Below are positions 37,828-46,521 of a stretch of 64,000 nucleotides of DNA, piece by piece. The DNA is taken from NCBI GenBank assembly GCA_025055755.1, contig JANWWF010000001.1, positions 90,915-154,914 of the forward strand, read 5' to 3'. Below the pieces are notes generated by a model that saw only the letters and a list, made by a program, of their open reading frames with translations, ran no database searches and was not told where the DNA came from. The DNA is from Candidatus Kapaibacterium sp. (lineage in GTDB: Bacteria; Bacteroidota; Ignavibacteria; Kapaibacteriales; NICIL-2). A program made the position numbers and the translations under genes. Within the stretch, counting starts at the first letter, position 1. The number at the start of each line of letters is the position of its first letter.

Positions 37828-39018
37828 ATGATACGTCGCCTTTCTGAGCTGGATGTACGGGGCAAGCGAGTGTTAGTTCGAGTTGACTTCAACGTACCGT
37901 TAGCTGAGGATGGCACTGTTCGCGATGATACACGCATTCGAGGAGCATTACCGACTATCCGAGCAATTTTAGAACGGGAAGGAATACCCATACTGATGTC
38001 ACATCTTGGCCGTCCGAAGGGCACCCCTATGGCTCAATTCTCCCTTCGTCCAGTAGCCCAACATTTGGCTGCACTTATCGGTACCACAGTGCATTTTGCA
38101 CCTGACTGCATTGGGCATGTTGCAACTGCTACTGTCTCTCAAGCTCGTCCCAACGAGGTTGTACTTCTGGAAAACCTACGATTCCATCCGGGAGAAGAAG
38201 AAAATGATAGAGATTTTGCTGCTTCGCTTGCCCAGCTCGGAGATGCATATGTCAACGATGCATTCGGCGCTGCTCATCGGGCTCATGCAAGCATTAGTGC
38301 CCTTGCGGAGAATTTTGTTGGCCGCCGAGCTATGGGTTTGCTAATGGAACGCGAAATTCAGTATTTATCACAAGTATTCGCAGCTCCTCGTCGCCCCTTT
38401 GTGGCGATTATTGGTGGCGCAAAAATATCGGACAAAATTCGTGTACTGGAAAATCTCTTGCAGCATGCAGATTTTGTTTTGATTGGTGGAGGAATGGCAA
38501 ATACTTTTCTGGCTGCTCAAGGCCGCAACATCGGGGAGTCAATAGTCGACGAGCGCTTCATTGAGCTTGCACATTCACTCTACGCCCAGTACGCAACAAA
38601 GCTCTACCTTCCAATTGATGCAGTTCTCTCTGACGAATTGAATGATAGCGCAATTACGACTACTCTCAACACCCAGGATATTCCCCCAGATACGGAATTG
38701 AAGATACTCGACATAGGACCTGAAACTGTTCAAAGCTACAGGGACATTATCCAGACTGCTGAATTGGTTGTCTGGAATGGGCCAATGGGAGTGTTTGAAT
38801 TCAAACCGTTTCGTGCTGGAACTCTTGGTATTGCGACAAGTGTTGCAGAAGCAACCGCACGTGGAGCAACAACAATCGTGGGTGGTGGTGACTCAATTGC
38901 AGCGCTTACATTGGCAGGCGTTGCCGATCAAATCACGCATGTATCCACCGGTGGTGGTGCGACGTTAGAATATTTGGAAGGCAAGGTACTGCCAGGTATT
39001 GCAGCACTTGAAGAATAA
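37828..39018 (+). CDS. pgk: Phosphoglycerate kinase
   Basis: The product is 396 residues, the standard bacterial length. Signatures include VRVDFNVPLAEDG, the SHLGRPKG substrate-binding loop, ENLRFHPGEEENDRDFA, NDAFGAAHRAHAS, FVAIIGGAKISDKI and the C-terminal nucleotide motif TTIVGGGDSIAAL followed by HVSTGGGATLEYLEGK. It transfers phosphate between 1,3-bisphosphoglycerate and ADP in the cytoplasm. It is directly downstream of gap on the same strand. No terminator is visible in the 63 bp after it. Confidence 0.96.
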   Translation: MIRRLSELDVRGKRVLVRVDFNVPLAEDGTVRDDTRIRGALPTIRAILEREGIPILMSHLGRPKGTPMAQFSLRPVAQHLAALIGTTVHFAPDCIGHVATATVSQARPNEVVLLENLRFHPGEEENDRDFAASLAQLGDAYVNDAFGAAHRAHASISALAENFVGRRAMGLLMEREIQYLSQVFAAPRRPFVAIIGGAKISDKIRVLENLLQHADFVLIGGGMANTFLAAQGRNIGESIVDERFIELAHSLYAQYATKLYLPIDAVLSDELNDSAITTTLNTQDIPPDTELKILDIGPETVQSYRDIIQTAELVVWNGPMGVFEFKPFRAGTLGIATSVAEATARGATTIVGGGDSIAALTLAGVADQITHVSTGGGATLEYLEGKVLPGIAALEE

Positions 39019-39081
39019 CGCAATTGCATCTCTACCCATCCGTCTTCGATACACCAGAACGTTACATATAATCACGCTGCT

Positions 39082-39990
39082 ATGCGGAACGGCGGCTACG
39101 GAGGATTTAGCGCTATCGTCTCCCCCACAATCAAAATCCTGGTAGGGATAAATGTTGCTGTATTTCTACTGGATTGGCTGGTTCTTGGTATGCTTACATA
39201 TCGGGGAATTCGGCTTGATCAGTGGATTGTTCAGCTTTTTGGCTTGATGCCAATTGGGTCTGAGTACTTTTTCCCCTACTGGCAATTAATCACATACCAA
39301 TTTCTCCACGGGAGCTTCTGGCACCTTTTCTTCAACATGTTCGCACTATGGATGTTTGGCTCAGAATTGGATTACTTGTGGGGAACGCGGCGATTTCTAA
39401 CGTACTACTTGCTCGCTGGCATCGGTGGAGGAATTGCTAACCTCATTGTAAGCAACTCTCCCACCATCGGAGCCTCAGGGGCTGTCATGGGCATTCTCGT
39501 TGCATATGGACTCACATTCCCAGATAGACCGGTGATGATATTCCCTCTTTTCATTCCAATACCAGCCAAAATATTTGTCATCATTTATGCTGCACTCGAC
39601 CTTTTCTCTGGTCTGACTTCAACTGATAGTGGTATCGCCCATTTTGCCCACCTCGGGGGGGCTGTAACGGGCTTTCTAATGCTCCGTTTTGGCGATCGGC
39701 TTGGCATCTTTTCTTTCGTTGAACGATTAAGTCAAGCTCGGTCATCATCTCGTCAACCTTGGCAAAGAGAGCCTATTGAGGCCGAATACATCGAGGTACC
39801 TACTTCTATGAAACCTGGAACGAAACCAATGTTCCATGGCGCTTCGTTCTTTTACAAAGGTGAGTATATCACCGAGGAAACAGTCGATCGCATCTTGGAA
39901 AAAATTGCCGAAAGTGGCTTTGATTCTCTTAGTGATCGGGAAAAAGACATTCTCTATGAAGTTAGCCGCCGTATGCAACAATCACCGTAG
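39082..39990 (+). CDS. Rhomboid-family intramembrane serine protease with C-terminal extension
   Basis: The protein has 302 residues with about six TM helices. The family markers are HGSFWHLFFNMFALWMFG (TM2), the nucleophile S132 in GASGAVMGI, and the catalytic histidine region AHFAHLGGAVTGF (H190). After residue 200 there is a soluble tail of about 100 residues that ends with a predicted helical segment (EETVDRILEKIAESGFDSLSDREKDILYEVSRRM), a tail type seen on Bacteroidota rhomboids. It cleaves TM segments of membrane substrates, which are unknown here. TATAAT lies just before the ATG but seems too close to act as its promoter. Confidence 0.9.
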   Translation: MRNGGYGGFSAIVSPTIKILVGINVAVFLLDWLVLGMLTYRGIRLDQWIVQLFGLMPIGSEYFFPYWQLITYQFLHGSFWHLFFNMFALWMFGSELDYLWGTRRFLTYYLLAGIGGGIANLIVSNSPTIGASGAVMGILVAYGLTFPDRPVMIFPLFIPIPAKIFVIIYAALDLFSGLTSTDSGIAHFAHLGGAVTGFLMLRFGDRLGIFSFVERLSQARSSSRQPWQREPIEAEYIEVPTSMKPGTKPMFHGASFFYKGEYITEETVDRILEKIAESGFDSLSDREKDILYEVSRRMQQSP

Positions 39991-39998
39991 TATTGCTT

Positions 39999-41156
39999 AT
40001 GGAACTCCCTGTTCTCTCTGCACAGCAATCTACTTCTCCAGATAACCTCCAACCGATGGCAACTGCTCCTTTCCGTCGTCGTCGGAGCCGACAAGTAAAT
40101 GTTGGAGGAATTCCCATCGGAGGGAATGCCCCAATTGCTGTTCAATCGATGACCAAAACCAAAACCGCAGATGTCGAAGCCACAGTTGCACAGATCCTTC
40201 GCTGTGTCGATGCTGGTGCTGATATCATGCGTGTAACGGTAAACGACTGGGAAGCTGCTGAGGCCATTCGCGAAATAGTACGCCGCTCCCCTATCCCTAT
40301 CGTAGCCGATATTCATTTCAACCACATTTTCGCTCTAAAAGCAATAGAAGCAGGTGTAGCAAAGGTTCGTATCAATCCAGGAAACATTGGCTCTCGTGAC
40401 CGCATAAAGCAAGTGCTTATGGCTGCAAAAGAACGGGGTATCCCAATCCGAATTGGAGTCAACAGTGGCTCTCTCGAAAAAGACATCTTAGAAAAGCATG
40501 GCTATCCTACTGCAGAGGCATTGTTCGAAAGTGCAATGCGACATGTAGAAATTGCGAACGATTTTGGCTTTGAGGACATTGTGATTTCTGTAAAGTCCAC
40601 CGATGTGCGCCTTATGATCGAAGCTTATCGTATGGTTGCAGAACGGACGGATTATCCTCTCCACCTTGGTGTAACAGAAGCTGGTACGACACGAGTTGGC
40701 ACCATCAAATCTGCTGTTGGCATTGGGACTCTCCTTGCAGAGGGGATTGGGGATACTATCCGCGTTTCCCTAACTGATGAGCCCGAGGAAGAAATACGCG
40801 TAGGTAAAGAGATACTCCGGTCCCTTGGTTTAGCGCAACGAAGTGTTGAACTCATAGCGTGTCCTACTTGTGGTCGAATTGAGGTTGATTTGTTCTCGAT
40901 TGTACGGCAGATTGAAGAACGCGTCAAAGGAATACGTAAACCGGTCAAAGTGGCTCTCCTTGGATGCGTCGTCAATGGACCCGGTGAGGCAAGTGAAGCT
41001 GATATTGGGATTGCTGCTGGCCGAGGCGTAGCGATACTTTATCGTAAGGGGGAAGTTATCCGTCGAGTCAAAGAAGAGGAGATAGTTGATGCAGTCGTTG
41101 AAGAAATTTTAAATTTTGTTCCAGAAGAACACAATAATCTCTCAACACATTCGTGA
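39999..41156 (+). CDS. ispG: 4-hydroxy-3-methylbut-2-enyl-diphosphate synthase (flavodoxin-type IspG/GcpE)
   Basis: The product is 385 residues from the ATG at 39999 (the ORF track begins at a TTG two codons earlier). VNVGGIPIGGNAPIAVQSMTKT is the TIM-barrel start, followed by ADIHFNHIFALKA and RINPGNIGSRD. The cluster cysteines are in IACPTCGRIE and LLGCVVNGPGEASEADIGIAAG. It makes HMBPP in the MEP isoprenoid pathway and needs a 4Fe-4S cluster, which the Suf operon in this window could supply. It is the compact bacterial form without the large insert of plant and some Bacteroidota enzymes. A strong terminator follows. Confidence 0.95.
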   Translation: MELPVLSAQQSTSPDNLQPMATAPFRRRRSRQVNVGGIPIGGNAPIAVQSMTKTKTADVEATVAQILRCVDAGADIMRVTVNDWEAAEAIREIVRRSPIPIVADIHFNHIFALKAIEAGVAKVRINPGNIGSRDRIKQVLMAAKERGIPIRIGVNSGSLEKDILEKHGYPTAEALFESAMRHVEIANDFGFEDIVISVKSTDVRLMIEAYRMVAERTDYPLHLGVTEAGTTRVGTIKSAVGIGTLLAEGIGDTIRVSLTDEPEEEIRVGKEILRSLGLAQRSVELIACPTCGRIEVDLFSIVRQIEERVKGIRKPVKVALLGCVVNGPGEASEADIGIAAGRGVAILYRKGEVIRRVKEEEIVDAVVEEILNFVPEEHNNLSTHS

Positions 41157-41209
41157 TATACCCCAGAGCCGAGCGGTATTCTCTCCCCTGAATGCCGCGC
41201 CAGAGGTTC

Positions 41210-41250
41210 GAGCCTGACACTACCCCAAAAATTAGTGTCGGGCTCTTTTT
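41210..41250 (+). terminator. Rho-independent terminator after ispG
   Basis: GAGCCTGACACTA and TAGTGTCGGGCTC form a 13-bp stem with one G-T wobble and a 10-nt loop, followed directly by TTTTT. It ends at the stop codon of the convergent rpe gene and serves ispG. Confidence 0.88.
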
Positions 41251-41923
41251 ATTTGGTGCTTACCTCTGCTTTGGCAGCTTTCCGCAGAGAGGAAATATTC
41301 TCCTTAATGTCTCCGCTAAAAATAGCGGCACCGCTCACCAGAATACGAGCTCCTGCTTGGACGACCACCGTAGCATTTTCGCTTGATATTCCTCCATCAA
41401 CCTCGATAGGAATATCCAGGGCATTCATCTCGAGCCATTGACGCAGCCGCTTAATCCGGTGAATCGTGCCAGGAATGAATTGCTGTCCTCCGAATCCGGG
41501 ATTAACACTCATCAAGAGAATAAAATCCACATACGGTGCAGCTTCAAATGCAAACTCGAGCGGTGTAGTAGGATTCAGTGCAATGCCTGCCTGTGCTCCA
41601 AGTCCCCGTATTTGCGAAAGAGTTCTGTGCAAATGGGTACTCGCTTCTACATGCACAGATATCCAATTGGCTCCTGCTTCAACAAATGCTGGTACATAGC
41701 GGTCTGGCTCTCTGATCATCAAGTGACAATCAAGAACAAGCGAAGTATTAGCCCTAATAGCGGCTACCACCTGTGGACCAAAGGTAATATTAGGCACAAA
41801 ATGGCCATCCATGATATCGAGATGCAAGGCATCCGCCCCTCCTTCCTCGCATGCACGTATATCCTGCAGTAAACATGCAAAGTTCGCTGATAGAAGAGAT
41901 GGAGCTATTATGATGGACTTCAT
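41249..41923 (-). CDS. rpe: Ribulose-phosphate 3-epimerase
   Basis: The product is 224 residues. Family signatures are IAPSLLSANFACLLQDI, LHLDIMDGHFVPNITFGP with metal-binding His and Asp, DCHLMIREPDRYV, LLMSVNPGFGGQQFI and IEVDGGISSENA. It interconverts ribulose 5-phosphate and xylulose 5-phosphate in the pentose phosphate pathway. The ATG overlaps the folP stop (ATGA), making it the last gene of a three-gene operon with a LON-domain protein and folP. Confidence 0.95.
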   Translation of the reverse strand: MKSIIIAPSLLSANFACLLQDIRACEEGGADALHLDIMDGHFVPNITFGPQVVAAIRANTSLVLDCHLMIREPDRYVPAFVEAGANWISVHVEASTHLHRTLSQIRGLGAQAGIALNPTTPLEFAFEAAPYVDFILLMSVNPGFGGQQFIPGTIHRIKRLRQWLEMNALDIPIEVDGGISSENATVVVQAGARILVSGAAIFSGDIKENISSLRKAAKAEVSTK

Positions 41924-42747
41924 CGTGAAAGGAAAGATGTCATTTCTACCTCATGTAGCGCTTGCCATAACGTACGAAGTTGGGCAAGGAGAGATACATT
42001 GTGCACCCGAATGTACTCAACAGGCGCAGTGAGAAGGAGAGCATGAACCATTGCAGTTGCACAATCTCGTTCTGAGGGCTCAGCAATTCCTGTCAGTTCT
42101 CCGATAAAGCGCTTACGTGAAATACCAAGGTAGAGCGGCACTCCCAATGCTGTAAAGCGATGAAGGTTCCGCAAGAGGAGGAGATTGTGCTCTAATCGCT
42201 TCCCAAAGCCAATCCCCACATCCGCGATGATATGTGTTACTCCTGCCGCACGGGCAACGGTTATTCGCTCTAATAAGAATGCAAACACTTCCTCAACTAC
42301 ATCAGTGTATGTTGGATTTAGCTGCATAGTTTGCGGAGTTCCCTGCATATGCATAAGCACAATCGGAACACTCCGCTCCACCACAAGGGAAAGCATCAGT
42401 GGATCAAACCGTGCAGCGCTTATGTCGTTTATCATTGTTGCCCCTACATCAAGAGCAGCTCGGGCAACGCTTGCTTTCGTCGTGTCTATACTTATTGGTA
42501 TGCTGGTATTAAAACGACGAACCCCTTCGATGACTGGTATTACTCGCCGCAGTTCTTCCTGGGGATCAACTGGATGAGCGCCCGGACGAGTACTTTCCCC
42601 ACCAATGTCGAGCATATCAGCCCCCTCGTCAATTAAGCGAAGTGCATGATCTATTGCCTGTTTATGGTCAAAGTACATACCCCCGTCACTGAATGAATCT
42701 GGCGTAACGTTAACAATACCCACTATCTTTGGGAACTGTCTTATCAT
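41920..42747 (-). CDS. folP: Dihydropteroate synthase
   Basis: The protein has 275 residues. IVGIVNVTPDSFSDGGMY is the pterin-binding start, followed by GADMLDIGGESTRPGAHPV (signature 2), ISIDTTKASVARAAL, MINDISAARFDP, VLMHMQGTPQTMQ and the basic pocket LYLGISRKRFIGEL. It condenses p-aminobenzoate with 6-hydroxymethyl-dihydropterin diphosphate in folate synthesis and is the sulfonamide target. It overlaps the LON-domain gene upstream and rpe downstream by 4 bp each. Confidence 0.95.
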   Translation of the reverse strand: MIRQFPKIVGIVNVTPDSFSDGGMYFDHKQAIDHALRLIDEGADMLDIGGESTRPGAHPVDPQEELRRVIPVIEGVRRFNTSIPISIDTTKASVARAALDVGATMINDISAARFDPLMLSLVVERSVPIVLMHMQGTPQTMQLNPTYTDVVEEVFAFLLERITVARAAGVTHIIADVGIGFGKRLEHNLLLLRNLHRFTALGVPLYLGISRKRFIGELTGIAEPSERDCATAMVHALLLTAPVEYIRVHNVSLLAQLRTLWQALHEVEMTSFLSR

Positions 42748-43409
42748 CGGTGTGATTGTTGCGGTGGATAGTAACCATCGCGTCTGGCAACGCGAAGCAC
42801 TTCCTCCATCTGGTCAAGCCGAGGAAGCAGTTGTGTCAAGTGTTGTCGTAAAAACTCAAGGCGCTCATTTTCGCTCTGGAGAGATAACACCACTTGTTTC
42901 TGTCGGAGACTTAGACCAGCTTTTTGCGCCATAAAAAACGAAGGGGTCGTTTCCTGAAAATCAGGGATGTTCTCCTCTGGAAGCAGCACCTGCTCTAGTC
43001 CTGGAAATACTCGCCGAACGAGTTGATTATACAGCTGAACACATTGCTGATAAAGATGCAAGTCCACATGCTGACCAGAGTAATCATCAAGATACTCTAT
43101 TATGCCTACAAGGTATGGTTTTGATTCATCATCGAAGGATTGCAGTGTGTATCGCCGGCGACCGACAATGATGATGTCAAATCTTCCATCTTCATAGTGG
43201 CGAAGTACTCCCTGGACATGCGCAGTGCAACCAACCAGATGAAGATTACCCTCATCAAGTAGATTGATGCCAAAAGGTGCATTAGATTCAATACATTCGC
43301 TGATGAGCTGGCGATACCGCGGCTCAAAAATGTGCAGTGGCAATAACGCACCTGGAAAGAGAACGGTGTTGAGAGGAAATAATCCAATTTGTTGAGTTGC
43401 CGTTGCCAT
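42744..43409 (-). CDS. Stand-alone LON substrate-binding-domain protein
   Basis: The product is 221 residues. IGLFPLNTVLFPGALLPLHIFEPRYRQLISECIE is the Lon N-terminal (LAN/PUA-like) signature, followed by GINLLDEG, VQGVLRHYEDGRFDIIIVGRRRYTLQSF and a helical C-terminus. No AAA+ or protease domain is present, so it is not Lon protease itself. Such single-domain proteins are common in bacteria and their role is not settled. It is the first gene of the operon with folP and rpe, downstream of a terminator that closes the Suf/SOD operon. Confidence 0.85.
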   Translation of the reverse strand: MATATQQIGLFPLNTVLFPGALLPLHIFEPRYRQLISECIESNAPFGINLLDEGNLHLVGCTAHVQGVLRHYEDGRFDIIIVGRRRYTLQSFDDESKPYLVGIIEYLDDYSGQHVDLHLYQQCVQLYNQLVRRVFPGLEQVLLPEENIPDFQETTPSFFMAQKAGLSLRQKQVVLSLQSENERLEFLRQHLTQLLPRLDQMEEVLRVARRDGYYPPQQSHR

Positions 43410-43428
43410 GTCTGCGACGCCTATTCAC

Positions 43429-43469
43429 AAAAAACAATGGGCATGCTCACCATCCTGGCGAGCCTGCCC
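43429..43469 (-). terminator. Rho-independent terminator after sod
   Basis: On the minus strand GGGCAGGCTCGCC pairs with GGTGAGCATGCCC (one wobble, one mismatch) across a 5-nt loop, followed by ATTGTTTTTT. It lies 31 bp after the superoxide dismutase stop and ends the eleven-gene Suf operon. Confidence 0.75.
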
Positions 43470-43499
43470 TGAACATGTCCTCTGATTTTTCGAGAGGCC

Positions 43500-44129
43500 C
43501 TAACGCATCACATAGCGTTTATATCGCTCGTTGATACGGCCCCAATGCAGGTTCGCCAGGAAATTATCAATGTACCGCGCGCGTGCTGGACCATCTTTAT
43601 GGTAGTACGCATGCTCGAAGACATCACACGCAATAAGGGGAATTCCTCCCCAAATTGCCCCGTAATGGTGCTCATCGACTAAGACGTTAAGCAAGCGACC
43701 GCTGTAAAGCATGTCGTATGCCAACACTCCCCATCCAGAGAGCTTTGCAGCGATTGCAGTCGCTTTAAAATCTGCTTTCCATTCTTCCAGTGATCCAAAT
43801 TCCTTCTCTATAGCTGCAACTACCTCTGGACCTTTCGAGGGATCGCCATCCCCACCGAGCACTTCCCAATAAACATCATGAAGCAATGCACCTGCATGAT
43901 TCCATGTAAACCGACGCTTAAGTTCGCCAAATGCTGACCAGTTCCCATTTGCCGCAGATTTGTCTGCATGGGGGAGCTCAGCCTCAATCTTATTGAGGAA
44001 AGTTACGTAACCTTTGTGGTGCGTATTATAATGCCAATCGGCTGTCTCTGGCGAAATAACATTTTTGAGCAATTCCTTCGCCTCTTCATCCGAATAAGGT
44101 CGAGGGTTGAATTTCCACTCTGCTGGCAT
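43500..44129 (-). CDS. Superoxide dismutase, Fe/Mn family
   Basis: The protein has 209 residues and no signal peptide, so it is cytoplasmic. Metal ligands can be placed: H33 in DWHYNTHHKGY, H84 in ALLHDVYWEVLGG, and the Asp and His of ACDVFEHAYY. The second-ligand block (TWNHAGALLHDVYW) differs from the proteobacterial NNAAQ-WNHxFYW form and is closer in shape to archaeal-type cambialistic enzymes as I remember them. Metal preference (Fe or Mn) cannot be decided. It is the last gene of the Suf operon, 26 bp after sufA, linking superoxide defence to cluster assembly. Confidence 0.92.
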   Translation of the reverse strand: MPAEWKFNPRPYSDEEAKELLKNVISPETADWHYNTHHKGYVTFLNKIEAELPHADKSAANGNWSAFGELKRRFTWNHAGALLHDVYWEVLGGDGDPSKGPEVVAAIEKEFGSLEEWKADFKATAIAAKLSGWGVLAYDMLYSGRLLNVLVDEHHYGAIWGGIPLIACDVFEHAYYHKDGPARARYIDNFLANLHWGRINERYKRYVMR

Positions 44130-44155
44130 TGGTCCTCGAGCAATTTGTGATACAA

Positions 44156-44560
44156 CTAAACCGCAAATGAGCTACCACACCCACAGGTGCGTGTAGCGTT
44201 AGGATTCTTAAAGGTAAAACCACGTCCCATTAAGCCGTCGCTGAAATCTAGCGTAACACCCATCAGATAGAACATGCTCTTTGCATCAATGAACACACGT
44301 ACTCCATCAGCCTCAAGAACAATATCGTTCGGTCGTGGCTCTGCGTCAAATCCCAGTGCATAAGAAAAACCAGAGCACCCTCCACCTCGCACTCCCATGC
44401 GCAAACCATAGGTCTGGGGGATATTGTTCTGCTCCCGAATACGTTTTATCTCCGCTATTGCCTTCGCCGTGATGGTAATGTTATCGCTTTCTTCAGCACC
44501 TATAATACCGGTCGGTATTGACACATCACCTGTTGTCGTAAGGACTGCTGTTGCTTCCAT
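44156..44560 (-). CDS. sufA: A-type Fe-S cluster carrier (SufA/IscA/ErpA family)
   Basis: The product is 134 residues. ITITAKAIAEIKRIREQNN, LRMGVRGGGCSGFSYALGF and the C-terminal RTCGCGSSFAV provide the three conserved cysteines of A-type carriers. An N-terminal extension of about 25 residues precedes the core. It receives clusters from the SufBCD/SufU machinery and passes them to apoproteins. SufA, IscA and ErpA cannot be told apart by sequence alone; the operon context supports calling it sufA. Confidence 0.9.
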   Translation of the reverse strand: MEATAVLTTTGDVSIPTGIIGAEESDNITITAKAIAEIKRIREQNNIPQTYGLRMGVRGGGCSGFSYALGFDAEPRPNDIVLEADGVRVFIDAKSMFYLMGVTLDFSDGLMGRGFTFKNPNATRTCGCGSSFAV

Positions 44561-44589
44561 TGGATTAGGATAGTTGGTGAAACATCTTT

Positions 44590-45771
44590 TTACCTGCTGA
44601 CGATAACACGTGACGATGCTTTTTCAATCGCAGCACGAAATCGCATAAGCGCTATTTCGATCTCTTCACTGGTTGTATAACGACCAATGCCTATCCGAAT
44701 TGCAGAACGTGCTCGCCGCTCTCCTACGCCCATCGCACTGAGCACGTGAGAGATGCGATGTTCACCACTCCCACATGCGGACACCGTACTTACTGCCACT
44801 CCTCGGAGTAACCCTATCAGTATTTCTGCATCAATCCCAGGAAAGCTAACGTTCAAGTTACCTGGCAATCGTCGCTCTACATTGCGTCCAAGGTCTGGTC
44901 CATTGACCGTTGCTTCAGGATATAACTCTTTCAGCCTTTCCCAAAAGTAGTTACGATAAGCGGCAAGGCGCTCTGCTTCCTTTTCACGTTCGTCGATCGC
45001 TATTTCCAGTGCTGCAGCCAATCCAACAATTCCTGGGACATTCAATGTTCCACTGCGATAGCCAAACTCATGTCCTCCGCCGTGGATAAGAGGCTCTATC
45101 GGAATACGCGGAAAACGCTTACGGATATATAGAACCCCACATCCCTTTGGCCCATAAAACTTGTGGGCCGTAAATGACGCTAAGTCAACATTACATGCTT
45201 GTACATCGAAGGGGATTTTGCCAACTGCTTGTGTTGCATCTGTATGATAGAGTATCCCTCGCTCACGACAGATAGCACCAATAGCAGCAATATCTTGAAT
45301 TGTCCCCACTTCATTATTAGCATGCATGACAGACACTAAAATTGTCTCTGGCATTATCGCCCGCTCTAACTCATCAAGCGAAATAAACCCTTCTTCATCA
45401 ACACTAAGGTATGTTACAGCAAAACCCTGTCGCTCAAGCCATCGGCATGTATCCAAAACTGCACTATGCTCTGTTTGGGCTGTGATGATATGCCCGCGTC
45501 CTTTTGCTAAGGCAACCCCCTTGAGAGCAAGATTCACCGATTCCGTAGCACCTGAGGTAAATACAATCTCCTGGGGATCATGTGCGCCAATGAGATCGGC
45601 AACCTTGCGACGGGCCGCTGCTACTGCGGCTTCTGCTTTCCAACCATATTGATGGAGAGCCGACGCTGGATTTCCAAAATGCTCTGTAAAGTACGGCTGC
45701 ATAGCAGCAAGCACGCGCTCATCCAAAGGTGTTGTGGCGTGATAGTCCAGATAAATGCACTCAGGATCCAT
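44590..45771 (-). CDS. Cysteine desulfurase, IscS/NifS type
   Basis: The product is 393 residues from the ATG at 45771; upstream ORF-track residues lie inside the rrf2 gene. MDPECIYLDYHATTPLDERV is the IscS start. Next come ATESVNLALKGVAL, TEHSAVLDTC, ANNEVGTIQDI, and the PLP lysine in SFTAHKFYGPKGCGVLY. The active-site Cys is in STVSACGSGEHRISHVLSAMG. It is a class I desulfurase, distinct from the class II SufS in the same operon. It produces persulfide sulfur for clusters, tRNA thiolation or thiamine/molybdopterin. Overlap with rrf2 is 11 bp. Confidence 0.92.
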   Translation of the reverse strand: MDPECIYLDYHATTPLDERVLAAMQPYFTEHFGNPASALHQYGWKAEAAVAAARRKVADLIGAHDPQEIVFTSGATESVNLALKGVALAKGRGHIITAQTEHSAVLDTCRWLERQGFAVTYLSVDEEGFISLDELERAIMPETILVSVMHANNEVGTIQDIAAIGAICRERGILYHTDATQAVGKIPFDVQACNVDLASFTAHKFYGPKGCGVLYIRKRFPRIPIEPLIHGGGHEFGYRSGTLNVPGIVGLAAALEIAIDEREKEAERLAAYRNYFWERLKELYPEATVNGPDLGRNVERRLPGNLNVSFPGIDAEILIGLLRGVAVSTVSACGSGEHRISHVLSAMGVGERRARSAIRIGIGRYTTSEEIEIALMRFRAAIEKASSRVIVSR

Positions 45772-46201
45772 CGGGAAGCTCCAGTTGTACAAGCGGCGAG
45801 TCGAGCAAATGCGCAACAGTCATCTGCTCAAAAATACGCTCGATTTCAGACTGGAGCATAACCAGCGGTGACCGAATTGTACAGCGTGGTTCTACATAGC
45901 ACGGCTCACTACCTTCCTCTTCACATTGAACAAGGCGAACTGTATGACCTTCGACTGTGCGAACAACCTCTGCCAGACTTATGCTTTCTGGCATGCGGTC
46001 GAGGATATATCCTCCGTGTACTCCATGCACTGCACGAAGAATACCCCCCCGCGCAAGACTGCTGAGAACTTTTGCCGTTAATTCGACGGACAGTCCACAG
46101 CAGTCTGCAATCTCCTTCGATGTTATTACTGTCCCCAGCCGCGCTGCCATGTATTGAAGCGCAAAAAGCGCATACTCGATTTTTTTGGTCAATCGTAGCA
46201 T
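45761..46201 (-). CDS. Rrf2-family transcriptional regulator (IscR/SufR-like)
   Basis: The product is 146 residues. LRLTKKIEYALFALQYMAAR and SKEIADCCGLSVELTAKVLSSLARGGILRAVHGVHGGY form the winged helix-turn-helix with the recognition helix. The sensor loop carries three cysteines in CEEEGSEPCYVEPRC, spacing consistent with a 2Fe-2S site like IscR. It probably senses cluster supply and controls this operon. It is placed eighth of eleven genes instead of first, so autoregulation would act on the sufB promoter about 6 kb upstream. Whether it activates or represses is unknown. Confidence 0.88.
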   Translation of the reverse strand: MLRLTKKIEYALFALQYMAARLGTVITSKEIADCCGLSVELTAKVLSSLARGGILRAVHGVHGGYILDRMPESISLAEVVRTVEGHTVRLVQCEEEGSEPCYVEPRCTIRSPLVMLQSEIERIFEQMTVAHLLDSPLVQLELPDGS

Positions 46202-46210
46202 GAGATAGTT

Positions 46211-46510
46211 CTACTGGTCGAAGTCAATACTCACACCATGCATAACAGGATGTGATTGACAGGTAAGGATGTATCCTTCGGCAATTTCATCTTCTGTAAG
46301 GACATCATTCGCATCCATCACGACCTGTCCACTAATCAGTTTCGCTCGACAAGTTGCACATTGGCCAGATAGACACGAATACGGCGGATCAAGATTTGCA
46401 CGCACAGCCGCAACGAGTATGCTTTCTCCTGGTTCAACAGGGACGCTGTGTTGTTCACCATATAGCCGAACCTGGACAATAGTCGGCTCCTGTAAATAAC
46501 CGTTTTGCAT
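46211..46510 (-). CDS. Plant-type 2Fe-2S ferredoxin
   Basis: The product is 99 residues. The cluster ligands are in PPYSCLSGQCATCRAKLISG and, further on, YILTCQSHP, giving the CX4CX2C...C pattern of plant-type and PaaE-like ferredoxin domains. The protein is small, soluble and cytoplasmic. It lies between sufT and rrf2, so it probably delivers electrons for cluster assembly in the role Fdx has in isc operons, although its motif is the plant type, not the adrenodoxin type. It could also serve other reductases. Confidence 0.88.
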   Translation of the reverse strand: MQNGYLQEPTIVQVRLYGEQHSVPVEPGESILVAAVRANLDPPYSCLSGQCATCRAKLISGQVVMDANDVLTEDEIAEGYILTCQSHPVMHGVSIDFDQ

Positions 46511-46521
46511 AAGCTCGCTGG

